DNA of 64,000 nucleotides. Origin: an uncultured Clostridia bacterium. Lineage in GTDB: Bacteria; Bacillota; Clostridia; Oscillospirales; Ruminococcaceae. Both the position numbers and the translations under genes were made by a program. Of this stretch, positions 8,136-16,686 are shown in pieces; position 1 is the stretch's first letter, and each line of letters begins with the position of its first letter. Location of the stretch: contig CALZUA010000005.1 in the NCBI GenBank assembly GCA_945829235.1, positions 62,001-126,000 of the forward strand, in the 5' to 3' direction. The notes under the pieces are model-generated. The model did not search any database and was not told where the DNA came from. It saw only the letters and a list, made by a program, of their open reading frames with translations.

Positions 8136-8971
8136 CAGCAGATACCGAGCGCTTTTATCAGCTTTCCGAGCATCGGCTCGAATTTCACGCCGTACCAGTG
8201 GTCTTTGTCATCGATTGTGTTCTCAATGCACGAAACCGTGAAATCAGCGGCAACCTTCGCGGCTTCAACAGCGGATTTTTCGTTCGCGAGAGCGCCCGTA
8301 AATGCCGAAGCGAAAACATCGCCCGTGCCGTGACAGCCGCCCGCGATTTTCTTGTGTTCATAATAGGTGTGCTCGCCGTTTTCATAAATCGCGACTCCGG
8401 TTGAATTTGCGTTGTAGCTCACACCCGTGAGAACAACGGTTTTCGCGCCGTTTTCGGTTAGTTTCGCGAACAGCTCGTTGATGTAATCAACATCGTAGCT
8501 CTCGCGGTAATCCATTCCGGTCAAAAGCGCGGCTTCGGTTATATTCGGGAGAATAATGTCCGCCTTGAACGCGAGCTTTCTCATCGCCTCGACAAATTTG
8601 TCGTCAAAACCCGCGTAAAGCCTGCCGTTATCAGCCATTGCGGGGTCGCAGATGAACTTTCCGCCCGCTTCGAGACGGCTTTTTACGATATCGAGAACGT
8701 AGTCAATCTGCTTTGCCGAGCCGAGATAACCCGTATAAACCGCGGAAAAACCGAGATTTTCCTTCTCCCACTGCTCGCGGATTTTGGGCATTTCCTCGGT
8801 CAAATCCGCGAAAGTCCACCCCGAAAAACCGCCCGTGTGGTTCGAGAGCACCGCCGACGGAAGAATTGCCGTTTCAACGCCGCATGAGGATAAAATCGGC
8901 AGCGCAACCGTAAGCGAGCACTGTCCCACGCACGAAATGTCCTGTATCGTCAAAATTCTCTTGTAGCTCAT
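8135..8971 (-). CDS. Pyridoxal/pyridoxamine kinase (ribokinase fold)
   Basis: A 278-residue protein like the clostridial pyridoxamine kinases: N-terminal ILTIQDISCVGQCSL, VYTGYLGS near 90, VLTGVSY near 190 and the C-terminal catalytic loop GCHGTGDVFASA near 215, where the Asp is the catalytic base. It should phosphorylate B6 vitamers with ATP for pyridoxal phosphate salvage. The ATG at 8971 is preferred over the longer frame because AAAGGAG (8984-8978) precedes it. Followed without gap by the hydrolase gene. Confidence 0.85.
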   Translation of the reverse strand: MSYKRILTIQDISCVGQCSLTVALPILSSCGVETAILPSAVLSNHTGGFSGWTFADLTEEMPKIREQWEKENLGFSAVYTGYLGSAKQIDYVLDIVKSRLEAGGKFICDPAMADNGRLYAGFDDKFVEAMRKLAFKADIILPNITEAALLTGMDYRESYDVDYINELFAKLTENGAKTVVLTGVSYNANSTGVAIYENGEHTYYEHKKIAGGCHGTGDVFASAFTGALANEKSAVEAAKVAADFTVSCIENTIDDKDHWYGVKFEPMLGKLIKALGIC

Positions 8972-9033
8972 AAAAACTCCTTTCAAAATCCCGTTTCGCA
9001 TAACAAAACGAATAATTTACACGCTTTTCGATA

Positions 9034-9062
9034 ATTATAACACAAATTTCAACAAAAATCAA
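9034..9062 (-). promoter_or_regulatory. Probable SigA promoter of the kinase-hydrolase pair
   Basis: Minus strand TTGATT (9062-9057), 17-bp spacer, TATAAT (9039-9034), about 60 bp before the kinase start. Confidence 0.65.
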
Positions 9063-9089
9063 GATTTTAAAAATTTTTTTAAAAACCCC

Positions 9090-9118
9090 TTGACAAACGG
9101 AAAAAAGTGTTGTATAAT
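9090..9118 (+). promoter_or_regulatory. SigA-type promoter of infC-rpmI-rplT
   Basis: TTGACA (9090-9095), 17-bp spacer, TATAAT (9113-9118). Consensus promoter about 265 bp ahead of infC, leaving a long leader. Confidence 0.92.
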
Positions 9119-9124
9119 AGCATA

Positions 9125-9345
9125 GTCAAAGCAGAGTAAACGCTCTCACCCGCCGACGACCGCCGACAAGCGGCTTGAATGAACGGAGCGGTTCCGATTG
9201 AAAAGAACGGGGCTTTTCCGAAAATTTGAGCAGACGCCTGAACGGACGGAGAACACAGTCGGGCGCGGTAGTTTAATGTAAATAAACTTTTGGGTTTATT
9301 ATATGTTAAGCGTGAGTTGCGTGACTCACGCTTTATTTATTTCTT
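9125..9345 (+). promoter_or_regulatory. L20-type autoregulatory leader with attenuator hairpins
   Basis: The long leader between the consensus promoter and infC is GC-rich and full of inverted repeats. It includes AATAAAC/GTTTATT (9281-9287 with 9294-9300) and a perfect 10-bp stem AAGCGTGAGT/ACTCACGCTT (9308-9317 with 9324-9333) followed by TTATTTATTT. Position, operon and terminator-like end fit the ribosomal protein L20 leader of Firmicutes, where free L20 causes early termination. The L20 binding fold itself was not modelled. Confidence 0.75.
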
Positions 9346-9383
9346 GCTTCAGGTTAAATGATAGGAAAGGGCGGTGCTTTAAA

Positions 9384-9899
9384 ATCGCAACGAAGGAACA
9401 GCTCATCAACGAGGATATCCGCGAGAAAGAAATTCGCGTAATTTCCGCGGACGGAGAACAGCTCGGGATTATGTCATCGGCAGAGGCTCTTGAAAAGGCT
9501 TATGCGGCGGATTTGGATCTGGTTATGATTTCTCCCACGGCAAAGCCGCCGGTGTGCCGTATTATGGACTACGGCAAGTATCGGTTCGAGCAGACCAAGC
9601 GTGAGAAAGAGGCAAAGAAGAACCAGAAAACAGCCGATGTCAAGGAAATCAAGATGTCGCTCAATATCGACACGAACGATTTCAACATCAAGGTGAAGAA
9701 CGCAATCAAGTTTCTTCAGAACGGCGACAAGGTGAAGGTGACCATTCGGTTCAGACGAATGAGAGAGCTCACCCACGTCAATCTCGGCGAGGATTTGATG
9801 AAAAAGTTTATGGACGCGGTTTCGGAGTACGGAGGCTCGGATAAGCCTTCAAAGCTTGAGGGAAGAAATTATGCCGTTGTACTCAGCCCCAAGAAGTAA
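9384..9899 (+). CDS. infC: Translation initiation factor IF-3 (ATC start)
   Basis: The protein aligns with IF-3 from residue 1: ATKEQLINEDIREKEIRV, then the linker and the C-terminal domain with DYGKYRFEQ and RFRRMRELTHVNLG. Family N-termini start exactly here, and the codon at this point is ATC (9384-9386), preceded by AGGAAAGGG at 9363-9371. infC normally uses a rare AUU/AUC-type start so that IF-3 represses its own translation. An upstream in-frame ATG at 9303 lies next to the attenuator hairpin and is not a credible start. The 171-residue product prevents premature subunit joining and checks the initiator codon. Confidence 0.93.
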   Translation: MATKEQLINEDIREKEIRVISADGEQLGIMSSAEALEKAYAADLDLVMISPTAKPPVCRIMDYGKYRFEQTKREKEAKKNQKTADVKEIKMSLNIDTNDFNIKVKNAIKFLQNGDKVKVTIRFRRMRELTHVNLGEDLMKKFMDAVSEYGGSDKPSKLEGRNYAVVLSPKK

Positions 9900-9989
9900 C
9901 GGCGCACCGAATTGTAAAAAACGAGTTTGCTTGCTTTCGATGAAAATCGGACACGCGGGGGAACTCCAGAATTAAGGAGGAACATAAAT

Positions 9990-10187
9990 ATGCCTAAGAT
10001 TAAGACACACAGCGGCGCTAAAAAGCGTTTCAAGCTGACGGGAACCGGTAAGGTAAAGATGCAGCACTGCGGCAAGCGTCACATTCTCACCAAGAAGACC
10101 ACCAAGCGTAAAAGAGGTCTGAGAAACGGCGCATACGCTGACAGCACCAATGTGGCTCAGGCAAAGAGCCTTATTCCGTACAAATAA
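9990..10187 (+). CDS. rpmI: 50S ribosomal protein L35
   Basis: 65 residues, very basic, starting [20 protein letters not shown], the L35 signature. ATG at 9990 follows AAGGAGG (9974-9980). Part of the conserved infC-rpmI-rplT operon under L20 leader control. Confidence 0.97.
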   Translation: MPKIKTHSGAKKRFKLTGTGKVKMQHCGKRHILTKKTTKRKRGLRNGAYADSTNVAQAKSLIPYK

Positions 10188-10236
10188 TGAGAACGCGCTT
10201 TTGCGTTTGATAGCTTGAATTTAGGAGGAAAATGAA

Positions 10237-10590
10237 ATGGCAAGAGTAAAAGGCGCGCTCGCCACAAGAAAAAGAAGAAACAAGACTTTGAAGCTCGCAA
10301 AGGGCTACTGGGGAGGCAAGAGCAGACTGTTTAAGACCGCGAAGGAAGCGGTTATGAAGAGCGGACAGTACGCTTATGTCGGCAGAAGACTTAAGAAAAG
10401 AGATTTCAGACGTCTTTGGATTACAAGAATTTCCGCTGCCTGCAAGATGAACGGCATGAACTATTCCACGTTTATGAACGGTCTTAAAAAGGCAAACATC
10501 ACGCTTAACAGAAAGATGCTTTCCGAAATCGCTGTTAACGATGCGGCAGGTTTCACGGCGCTCACCGAAAAGGCAAAAGCAGCGCTTTAA
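10237..10590 (+). CDS. rplT: 50S ribosomal protein L20
   Basis: 117 residues, basic, with the L20 features [25 protein letters not shown] at the N-terminus (positions 2-26) and [11 protein letters not shown] near 55-65. An early assembly protein of the large subunit and, in Firmicutes, the repressor that acts on the leader of its own operon. AGGAGG is placed 8 bp before the ATG. Confidence 0.97.
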   Translation: MARVKGALATRKRRNKTLKLAKGYWGGKSRLFKTAKEAVMKSGQYAYVGRRLKKRDFRRLWITRISAACKMNGMNYSTFMNGLKKANITLNRKMLSEIAVNDAAGFTALTEKAKAAL

Positions 10591-10602
10591 TTAAAAGAAT
10601 CT

Positions 10603-10632
10603 TCTCACGTCCGCGCGCGGGCGTGAGATTTT
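10603..10632 (+). terminator. Terminator after rplT
   Basis: TCTCACG (10603-10609) pairs with CGTGAGA (10622-10628), with a further GC-rich pairing inside, followed by TTTT. It lies 12 bp beyond the rplT stop and before the methyltransferase gene. Confidence 0.75.
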
Positions 10633-10708
10633 CGCTATGTAGGGCTAGTTTTTGAGGCTTGAAATCAATCGGGATTTGGTGAAAATCATCGATTTTGGAG
10701 GTGCTTTT

Positions 10709-11476
10709 TTGGAGGAAATTTCTTCGAGAAAAAACCAAAATGTTCGCTTTATGCGGGAGCTTTTTTCGAGCACCGAACGCCGCCGTGAAAGCGGATTTTT
10801 CGCGGTTGAGGGCGACCATTTGTGCGGGGAAACGGCGGGGCTTGACTATAAAATCGAGCTGTTTATGTTCACCGAAAAGGCTCGCGGAAAGTACCCGCAG
10901 ACGGTTGAAAAAGCGTGCAAAAAAGCCGAGAAAAGCCTTGTCATAACCGAGGAAATTTCGGAATATATTTCCGATACAAAAGCACCTCAGGGGCTGTTTG
11001 CGGCGGTTGAGGGACGCGCTTCGGAGATTTCGGAAAACGCGCGGAAAATCGTTGTTCTTGACGGTGTGCAGGACCCCGGAAATGTCGGCACAATCATCAG
11101 AACCGCCGAGGCACTCGGGATTGAGGGCGTTGTGTTTACGGGAAAATGCGCGGACGCGTTCTCGCCGAAAACGCTTCGGGCGTCGATGGGAAGCGCGCTC
11201 AGAATGCCGTTCGGTTACGCGGACGAGCAAAATCTGCGCGATAAACTCAGCGGTTTTTCAATCTTTGCGGCAATGCTCGATGAGAACGCAAAAAAGCTCG
11301 GTGAGATTGATTTTCCCGAAAAAACAGCCGTTGTTATCGGAAGCGAGGGGAGCGGCGTTTCTCCACAAATCGCGGCGTTATGCGATGAAAAGGTGTATAT
11401 CCCGATAAAAAAAGCGGAGAGCCTCAACGCTGCGGCTGCCGCGGCGATTATCCTCTGGGAGATATCGAAAAATTGA
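10709..11476 (+). CDS. TrmH/SpoU-family RNA 2'-O-methyltransferase
   Basis: A 255-residue SPOUT enzyme. It has an N-terminal substrate-binding domain (about 1-95), then the knotted domain with DGVQDPGNVGTIIRTAEALG (motif 1), VIGSEGSGVS (motif 2) and IPIKKAESLNAAAAAAI (motif 3, SAM-binding knot). It should methylate a ribose in rRNA or tRNA; the exact site cannot be told. The TTG at 10709 is chosen because GGAGG (10697-10701) lies 7 bp upstream; the longer frame from 10652 has no site and an unusual N-terminus. This gene follows infC-rpmI-rplT in many Firmicutes. Confidence 0.88.
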   Translation: MEEISSRKNQNVRFMRELFSSTERRRESGFFAVEGDHLCGETAGLDYKIELFMFTEKARGKYPQTVEKACKKAEKSLVITEEISEYISDTKAPQGLFAAVEGRASEISENARKIVVLDGVQDPGNVGTIIRTAEALGIEGVVFTGKCADAFSPKTLRASMGSALRMPFGYADEQNLRDKLSGFSIFAAMLDENAKKLGEIDFPEKTAVVIGSEGSGVSPQIAALCDEKVYIPIKKAESLNAAAAAAIILWEISKN

Positions 11477-11482
11477 ATTTCT

Positions 11483-11525
11483 TTGTTTATTTCCCCGCGA
11501 TAAAATGTTTCGGCGGAATAAACAA
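11483..11525 (+). repeat. Inverted repeat ahead of topA
   Basis: TTGTTTATT (11483-11491) is the reverse complement of AATAAACAA (11517-11525), with partial pairing continuing inward. It fills the short gap between the methyltransferase stop and the topA ribosome binding site. It could end the upstream transcript or shape topA expression; there is no proper T-run directly after it. Confidence 0.5.
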
Positions 11526-11546
11526 GGATTTTAAGGAGAATTTATT

Positions 11547-13649
11547 TTGTCTGATTTAGTTATACTTGAGTCGCCGTCCAAGGCGAAAACCGTGAAAAAA
11601 TATTTGGGCGCGGGCTATGATGTTGTTGCCTCAACGGGACATATTATCGACTTGCCCAAGTCCAAGCTCGGCGTTGATGTTGAGCATAATTTCGAGCCGC
11701 AGTACGTCAATATGAAGGACAAGGCGGACATCATCAAGGAGCTCAAAAAACGCGCAAAGGAAAGCGACACAATCTACCTTGCAACCGACCCGGACCGCGA
11801 GGGTGAAGCAATCGCGTGGCATTTGTCGCACTTGCTGAATATTGACGAGAAGCAGGCGGTGCGCGTTACGTTCAACGAAATCACGAAAACCGGCGTTCAG
11901 TACGGAATGAACCACCCGCGCACGATAAACGAGGACGTTGTAAACGCGCAGCAGACGCGCAGGATTCTCGACAGAATTGTCGGATACAAGCTCTCGCCGT
12001 TCTTGTGGAAGAAGGTTAGGCGCGGACTTTCGGCGGGGCGCGTGCAGTCGGTTGCGGTGAGAATTATCGTTGACCGCGAGGAAGAAATCCGTGCGTTCAA
12101 ATCAACCGAATACTGGACGGTTGACGGAAAATTCCACACGGCAAATTCCAAAAAGTTGTTCTCGGCGAAACTCGCGGAAGTTGACGGGAAAAAAGCCGAG
12201 CTTAAGGATAAAAAGGAAGCGGACGCTGTTCTCGAACGGCTCAACGGCGCGGTTTACACGGTTTCGGGCATCAAAAAGTCACAGCGCAAAAAACAGCCCG
12301 CGCCGCCTTTCACAACTTCGACTCTTCAACAGGAAGCGTCCAAGCGTTTGAGCTTTCAGGCGCGCCGCACAATGAAGGCAGCGCAGGAGCTTTACGAGGG
12401 CGTTGAGGTCGCGGGAATGGGCGCGGTCGGCTTGATAACCTATATGAGAACCGACTCGCTGAGAATTTCCGATGAGGCGAAGGCTGCCGCGGCGGAGCTT
12501 ATCAAGAACGTTTACGGCGCGGAGTATCTCCCCGAGAAACCGCGCGTCTACAAGTCCAAGAGCAACGCTCAAGACGCGCACGAGGCTATTCGTCCGTCAA
12601 ATGTCGAGCTTACTCCCGACAAGGTGAAAAGCTCGCTCACAAGCGACCAATACAAGCTCTACAAGCTGATTTGGGAGCGCTTTACGGCAAGCCAGATGGC
12701 AAATGCGGTTCTTGACACGGTTTCGGTTGATATCGAGGCGAACGGTTGCTTGTTCAAGGCAAGCGGTTATTCGGTGAAATTTGACGGCTTCACCAAGCTC
12801 TACGAGGAGCGAAACGATACCGATGAACAGGGCGGTGCGCTCCCGAAGATTGAAAAAGACGAGAAGCTGGTTTGCGCGGAGATGCTCGGAAATCAGCACT
12901 TCACCCAGCCTCCCGCGCGCTACAACGAGGCTTCGCTTATCAAGGCGCTCGAGGAAAACGGCATCGGCAGACCGTCAACCTACGCGCCGACTATTTCCAC
13001 GATTTTAGACAGGCATTATGTCGAGCGCGAGGCGGGAAATCAGCTTAAACCAACCTCTCTCGGCGAGGTTATCACAACGCTGCTTAAGGATAAGTTTAAC
13101 AACATCGTTGACGTGAAATTCACCGCGAAAATGGAGAGCAGCCTTGACGATATCGAAAACGGAAGCAAGGATTGGGTTGACACGCTGCGGAAATTCTACA
13201 AGGACTTTGACAAGAGCCTGACGCAAGCCGAAAAGGAAATGGACGGAAAGCACGTTAAAATTCCCGATGAGCCGACCGATATTGTCTGCGAGGAATGCGG
13301 CAAGCCGATGGTTATCAAGATTGGTCCTTACGGCAAATTTTTGGGCTGTTCGGGTTTCCCCGAGTGCAAATTCACCAAAAAAATTGTCACGGAAACCAAA
13401 GGCAGTTGTCCGAGATGCGGCAGGAAAATGCTGCTCAAGAAGTCCAAAAAGGGCAAGCCTTTCTACGGCTGCGAGAACTACAAGGACTGCAATTTTATGA
13501 CGTGGGATATCCCGATTGAGGAAAAATGCCCGCAGTGCGGTGCGTCGCTGTTCAAGAAAACCGGCAAGCTCGGAAAAATCTACTGCGCGAAGGACGGCTG
13601 CGGCTACGAGCGCCCGCTTGACAAGACAAAGGATAAAGATGAAGGTTAA
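11547..13649 (+). CDS. topA: DNA topoisomerase I
   Basis: 700 residues. The TOPRIM domain comes first (VILESPSKAKTV near 4-15; TDPDREGEAIAWHL with the metal-binding Asp residues near 85). The type IA core carries the active-site tyrosine in GLITYMRTDSLR. Three C-terminal four-cysteine zinc ribbons follow (CEECGKPM, CPRCGRKM and CPQCGASL starts). It relaxes negative supercoils behind transcription. The start is TTG with AAGGAG 8 bp upstream; the first residues (SDLVILESPSKAKTVKKYLG) match the family. The end overlaps trmFO by 11 bp. Confidence 0.97.
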   Translation: MSDLVILESPSKAKTVKKYLGAGYDVVASTGHIIDLPKSKLGVDVEHNFEPQYVNMKDKADIIKELKKRAKESDTIYLATDPDREGEAIAWHLSHLLNIDEKQAVRVTFNEITKTGVQYGMNHPRTINEDVVNAQQTRRILDRIVGYKLSPFLWKKVRRGLSAGRVQSVAVRIIVDREEEIRAFKSTEYWTVDGKFHTANSKKLFSAKLAEVDGKKAELKDKKEADAVLERLNGAVYTVSGIKKSQRKKQPAPPFTTSTLQQEASKRLSFQARRTMKAAQELYEGVEVAGMGAVGLITYMRTDSLRISDEAKAAAAELIKNVYGAEYLPEKPRVYKSKSNAQDAHEAIRPSNVELTPDKVKSSLTSDQYKLYKLIWERFTASQMANAVLDTVSVDIEANGCLFKASGYSVKFDGFTKLYEERNDTDEQGGALPKIEKDEKLVCAEMLGNQHFTQPPARYNEASLIKALEENGIGRPSTYAPTISTILDRHYVEREAGNQLKPTSLGEVITTLLKDKFNNIVDVKFTAKMESSLDDIENGSKDWVDTLRKFYKDFDKSLTQAEKEMDGKHVKIPDEPTDIVCEECGKPMVIKIGPYGKFLGCSGFPECKFTKKIVTETKGSCPRCGRKMLLKKSKKGKPFYGCENYKDCNFMTWDIPIEEKCPQCGASLFKKTGKLGKIYCAKDGCGYERPLDKTKDKDEG

Positions 13650-14961
13650 GGTTATCGGCGCGGGACTTGCGGGTTGCGAGGCGGCTTGGCAGCTTGCCGA
13701 GCGCGGCTTTGAGGTCGAGCTTTGCGAGATGAAGCCCGTGAAGTTTTCACCCGCGCACAAATATGACGGCTTCGCGGAGCTTGTCTGCTCAAATTCGCTG
13801 AAAGCGTCACGAATTGACAGCGCGTGCGGACTTTTGAAAGAGGAAATGCGCAGGCTTGGTTCGATAATCGTGCCCGCTGCCGAAAAAACCGCTGTTCCTG
13901 CGGGCGGAGCGCTTGCGGTGAACCGAAAGGATTTCTCGGACGAGGTGACGCGGCTTATCAGAAATCACCCGAAAATCACCGTGATGAGCGGCGAAATCAC
14001 CGAGTTTCCCGAGAAAAACGCGGTTATCTGCACAGGCCCGCTCACAAGCGACGCGTTTGCCGAAAAAATCCGCGAGCGGCTCGGCAAAAACGGCAGGTTT
14101 ATGAGCTTTTTTGACGCTTCCGCGCCGATTGTTACCGCCGAGAGTATCGACCGTTCGATTGCGTTTTCTCAGTCGCGCTACGACAAGGGCGGCGACGATT
14201 ATCTGAACTGCCCGTTTACGAAAGAGGAGTACGAGCGGTTCTGGAACGAGCTGGTTAACGCAGAGCCTGCGGAGTTGCACGAGTTCGACAAAAAACCGAG
14301 CGTGTACGAGGGCTGTATGCCCGTGGAGGTGCTCGCAAAGCGCGGAATTGAGAGCGTGCGCTACGGCTGTATGAAGCCGGTTGGGTTGACCGACCCGAGA
14401 ACAGGTAAACGTCCTTGGGCGGCGGTACAGCTCCGCAAGGAGAACGCCGAGGGCACGATGTATAACCTTGTCGGTTTTCAGACGCACCTGAAATTCGGCG
14501 AGCAAAAGCGCGTGTTCTCGCTTATACCGGGACTTGAGAATGCGGAATTTGTGCGGTACGGCGTGATGCACAGAAACACCTACATCTGCTCGAGAACATT
14601 GCTTGACAAGAGCTTTATGCTCAAGGGCTCGGAAAACGTGTTTTTCGGCGGTCAGATAACGGGAGTTGAGGGCTATGTCGAGAGCGCGGCTTCGGGGATT
14701 ATCGCGGGAAGAGCGCTTGCGGACAGGCTTTCGGGCAGAGAGCCGCTGAAGCTCCCGAACACCACAATGCTCGGCGCGATAATCGATTACGTCTGCGATT
14801 GGTCGGAGGACGAGGATTTCTATATCGATTTTGACCCGATGGGTGCAAATATGGGTATTTTGCCTCCGCTTGAAGAAAACATCAGGGATAAACGCGAAAA
14901 ATACGCGGCGCTTGCAAAACGGGCGCTCGGCGACTTGGATAAGGCGATTGAGGAATATTGA
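13639..14961 (+). CDS. trmFO: Methylenetetrahydrofolate--tRNA-(uracil-5-)-methyltransferase
   Basis: The 440-residue protein starts KVKVIGAGLAGCEAAWQLA, an FAD-binding motif, and has SNSLKASRIDSACGLLKEEM and FMSFFDASAPIV typical of TrmFO/Gid. It makes the m5U54 of tRNA T-loops using methylenetetrahydrofolate and FAD. The ATG at 13639 lies inside the end of topA; the longer frame from 13516 only reads through topA. The topA-trmFO pair is a common Firmicute arrangement. Confidence 0.96.
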   Translation: MKVKVIGAGLAGCEAAWQLAERGFEVELCEMKPVKFSPAHKYDGFAELVCSNSLKASRIDSACGLLKEEMRRLGSIIVPAAEKTAVPAGGALAVNRKDFSDEVTRLIRNHPKITVMSGEITEFPEKNAVICTGPLTSDAFAEKIRERLGKNGRFMSFFDASAPIVTAESIDRSIAFSQSRYDKGGDDYLNCPFTKEEYERFWNELVNAEPAELHEFDKKPSVYEGCMPVEVLAKRGIESVRYGCMKPVGLTDPRTGKRPWAAVQLRKENAEGTMYNLVGFQTHLKFGEQKRVFSLIPGLENAEFVRYGVMHRNTYICSRTLLDKSFMLKGSENVFFGGQITGVEGYVESAASGIIAGRALADRLSGREPLKLPNTTMLGAIIDYVCDWSEDEDFYIDFDPMGANMGILPPLEENIRDKREKYAALAKRALGDLDKAIEEY

Positions 14962-14984
14962 CAAAACGCGGAAAGGAGCTTGAA

Positions 14985-16004
14985 ATGAGAATTGTAATTG
15001 ACGGTTTTGGCGGCGATAACGCCCCCGATGAGATTTTAAAAGGTGCGGCTTGGGCTGTACGCGATTTGGGAATTGAGGTTATCGTAACGGGCGATGTTTC
15101 CGTGCTTGAAGCGCGAATGAAGGCGCTTGATATCAACGACAACGGCATTACCTTTGAGCCTGCCGAGGGTGTTATCACAACGGAGGATTCACCGAAATCG
15201 GTTGTCAAGGAAAAGAGCAACACCTCGATGGGCAGAGCGTTTTATCTGCTCTCCGAGGGCAAGGCTGACGCGGCAATCAGCGCGGGAAGTACAGCTGCAA
15301 TCGTTGTCGGGGGAACTCTTATCGAAAAGCGCATCAAAGGCGTGAAGAGAACGGCTCTCGTACCGCTTATGCCGTGTCTTGGCGGAGCAAAATACGCGGT
15401 TATCGACGGCGGCGCAAACCTTGACTGCCGTCCCGAAATGCTCTTGCAGTTCGCTATTCTGGGAAGCTGTTTTATGAAAACAACCTACGGTATCGAAAAT
15501 CCGCGCGTCGGTCTTCTGAACATCGGCTCGGAGGAGGAAAAGGGCAGAGAGCTCGAGCACGAAACCAAAAAACTCCTCGAAAAAGCGCCGATAAACTTTG
15601 TCGGATATGTCGAGGCGCGTGATGTGCCGCTTGGAGCGGTTGACGTTCTTGTAACGGACGGTTTCACGGGAAACGTGTACTTAAAGGCATGCGAGGGAAT
15701 GGGAGCGCTGATGAAGAACGCGCTCAAGGACATTTTCTATGCGAATTTGAAGACAAAAATCGGTGCGCTTTGCGTCAAGTCAAAGCTCTCGGATTTCCTG
15801 AAACAGGTAGACTACAAGGAAATCGGCGGCTCGCCGCTTCTGGGTACGGCAAAGCCCGTGTTCAAGGCGCACGGCTCGTCCGACGCAAAGGCATTTTTCG
15901 GTGCTTTCCGACAGGCAAAGCTGTTTGTGGAACGGAACGCGGTTGACGAGATGACAAAGGCAATCGCTTCTTTGAGTATCGGAGAGGAGCTTGAAAATGG
16001 CTGA
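14985..16004 (+). CDS. plsX: Phosphate acyltransferase
   Basis: 339 residues with the PlsX N-terminus MRIVIDGFGGDNAPDEILKG and the motifs ISAGSTAA and DGGANLDCRPEMLLQFA. It converts acyl-ACP and phosphate to acyl-phosphate for phospholipid synthesis. ATG at 14985 follows AAAGGAG (14972-14978). In many relatives fabH/fabD/fabG/acpP lie between plsX and rnc; here rnc follows directly with an 8-bp overlap. Confidence 0.95.
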   Translation: MRIVIDGFGGDNAPDEILKGAAWAVRDLGIEVIVTGDVSVLEARMKALDINDNGITFEPAEGVITTEDSPKSVVKEKSNTSMGRAFYLLSEGKADAAISAGSTAAIVVGGTLIEKRIKGVKRTALVPLMPCLGGAKYAVIDGGANLDCRPEMLLQFAILGSCFMKTTYGIENPRVGLLNIGSEEEKGRELEHETKKLLEKAPINFVGYVEARDVPLGAVDVLVTDGFTGNVYLKACEGMGALMKNALKDIFYANLKTKIGALCVKSKLSDFLKQVDYKEIGGSPLLGTAKPVFKAHGSSDAKAFFGAFRQAKLFVERNAVDEMTKAIASLSIGEELENG

Positions 16005-16686
16005 TTTGGCGGAGCTTGAGGAGAAAATCGGCTATAAATTCAAGAAACGCGAGTACCTCCGCCGCGCGATGACGCACTCAAGCTACTCGGGCGGCAAGAA
16101 CAACGGCTCAAACGAGCGGCTGGAGTTTTTGGGCGACAGCGTGCTTCAGATAACGGTTTCGCAGTACCTTTTCACCAGTATGACAAGCGTTCCCGAAGGG
16201 GGACTTACAAAGCTTCGCGCGTCTATTGTCTGCGAGAACTCGCTGTACAATTTCGCCAACAGAATTGAGCTCGGAAAGTACATTTTACTCGGAAAAGGTG
16301 AGGAAATGACGGGCGGCAGAACGCGCCGTTCCATTCTCGCGGACGCGTTTGAGGCAATGATTGCGGCGGTTTATCTTGACGGCGGAATGGACGCGGCGAT
16401 GGAGATGATTATGCGCTTCGTGCCGTCGATTGACGCGCTGAAATCTGGCAAGGTGAAGCTCGGCGATTACAAGACCGTGCTTCAGGAAATTATCCAGAAA
16501 AATCCCGAGGAGAAGATATCCTACGAGGTTGTCGAGAGTAGCGGCGAACAGCACCGCAAGCATTTTGTCGCGCAGGTTTTGCTCAACGGTCAGGTTATCG
16601 GAAAGGGCAGCGGTTTGTCCAAAAAAGAGGCTGAGCAAGAGGCTGCAAAAGAGGCTGTGAGCCTTATGGGGTACGACGTTGAATAA
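15997..16686 (+). CDS. rnc: Ribonuclease III
   Basis: 229 residues. The catalytic domain has the signature NERLEFLGDSVLQ near 37-49 and the second acidic pair in LADAFEAMIAAVYLD near 113. A C-terminal double-stranded RNA-binding domain (about 155-226) ends with KGSGLSKKEAEQEAAKEA. It cleaves rRNA precursors and structured RNAs. ATG at 15997 follows GGAGAGGAG at 15981-15989; a TTG two codons earlier is less likely. The rnc-smc-ftsY order is conserved in Firmicutes. Confidence 0.96.
   Translation: MADLAELEEKIGYKFKKREYLRRAMTHSSYSGGKNNGSNERLEFLGDSVLQITVSQYLFTSMTSVPEGGLTKLRASIVCENSLYNFANRIELGKYILLGKGEEMTGGRTRRSILADAFEAMIAAVYLDGGMDAAMEMIMRFVPSIDALKSGKVKLGDYKTVLQEIIQKNPEEKISYEVVESSGEQHRKHFVAQVLLNGQVIGKGSGLSKKEAEQEAAKEAVSLMGYDVE

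Noticed and set aside
9303-9305. ATG as the infC start
   Set aside because: It lies beside the attenuator stem, would add 27 non-conserved residues and has no ribosome binding site; the family N-terminus starts at 9384.
13516-13638. Longer start for trmFO
   Set aside because: Reads through topA; the FAD motif of the family begins at 13639.
13807-14964. Minus-strand open frame opposite trmFO
   Set aside because: Antisense shadow; the plus strand has a full-length conserved protein.
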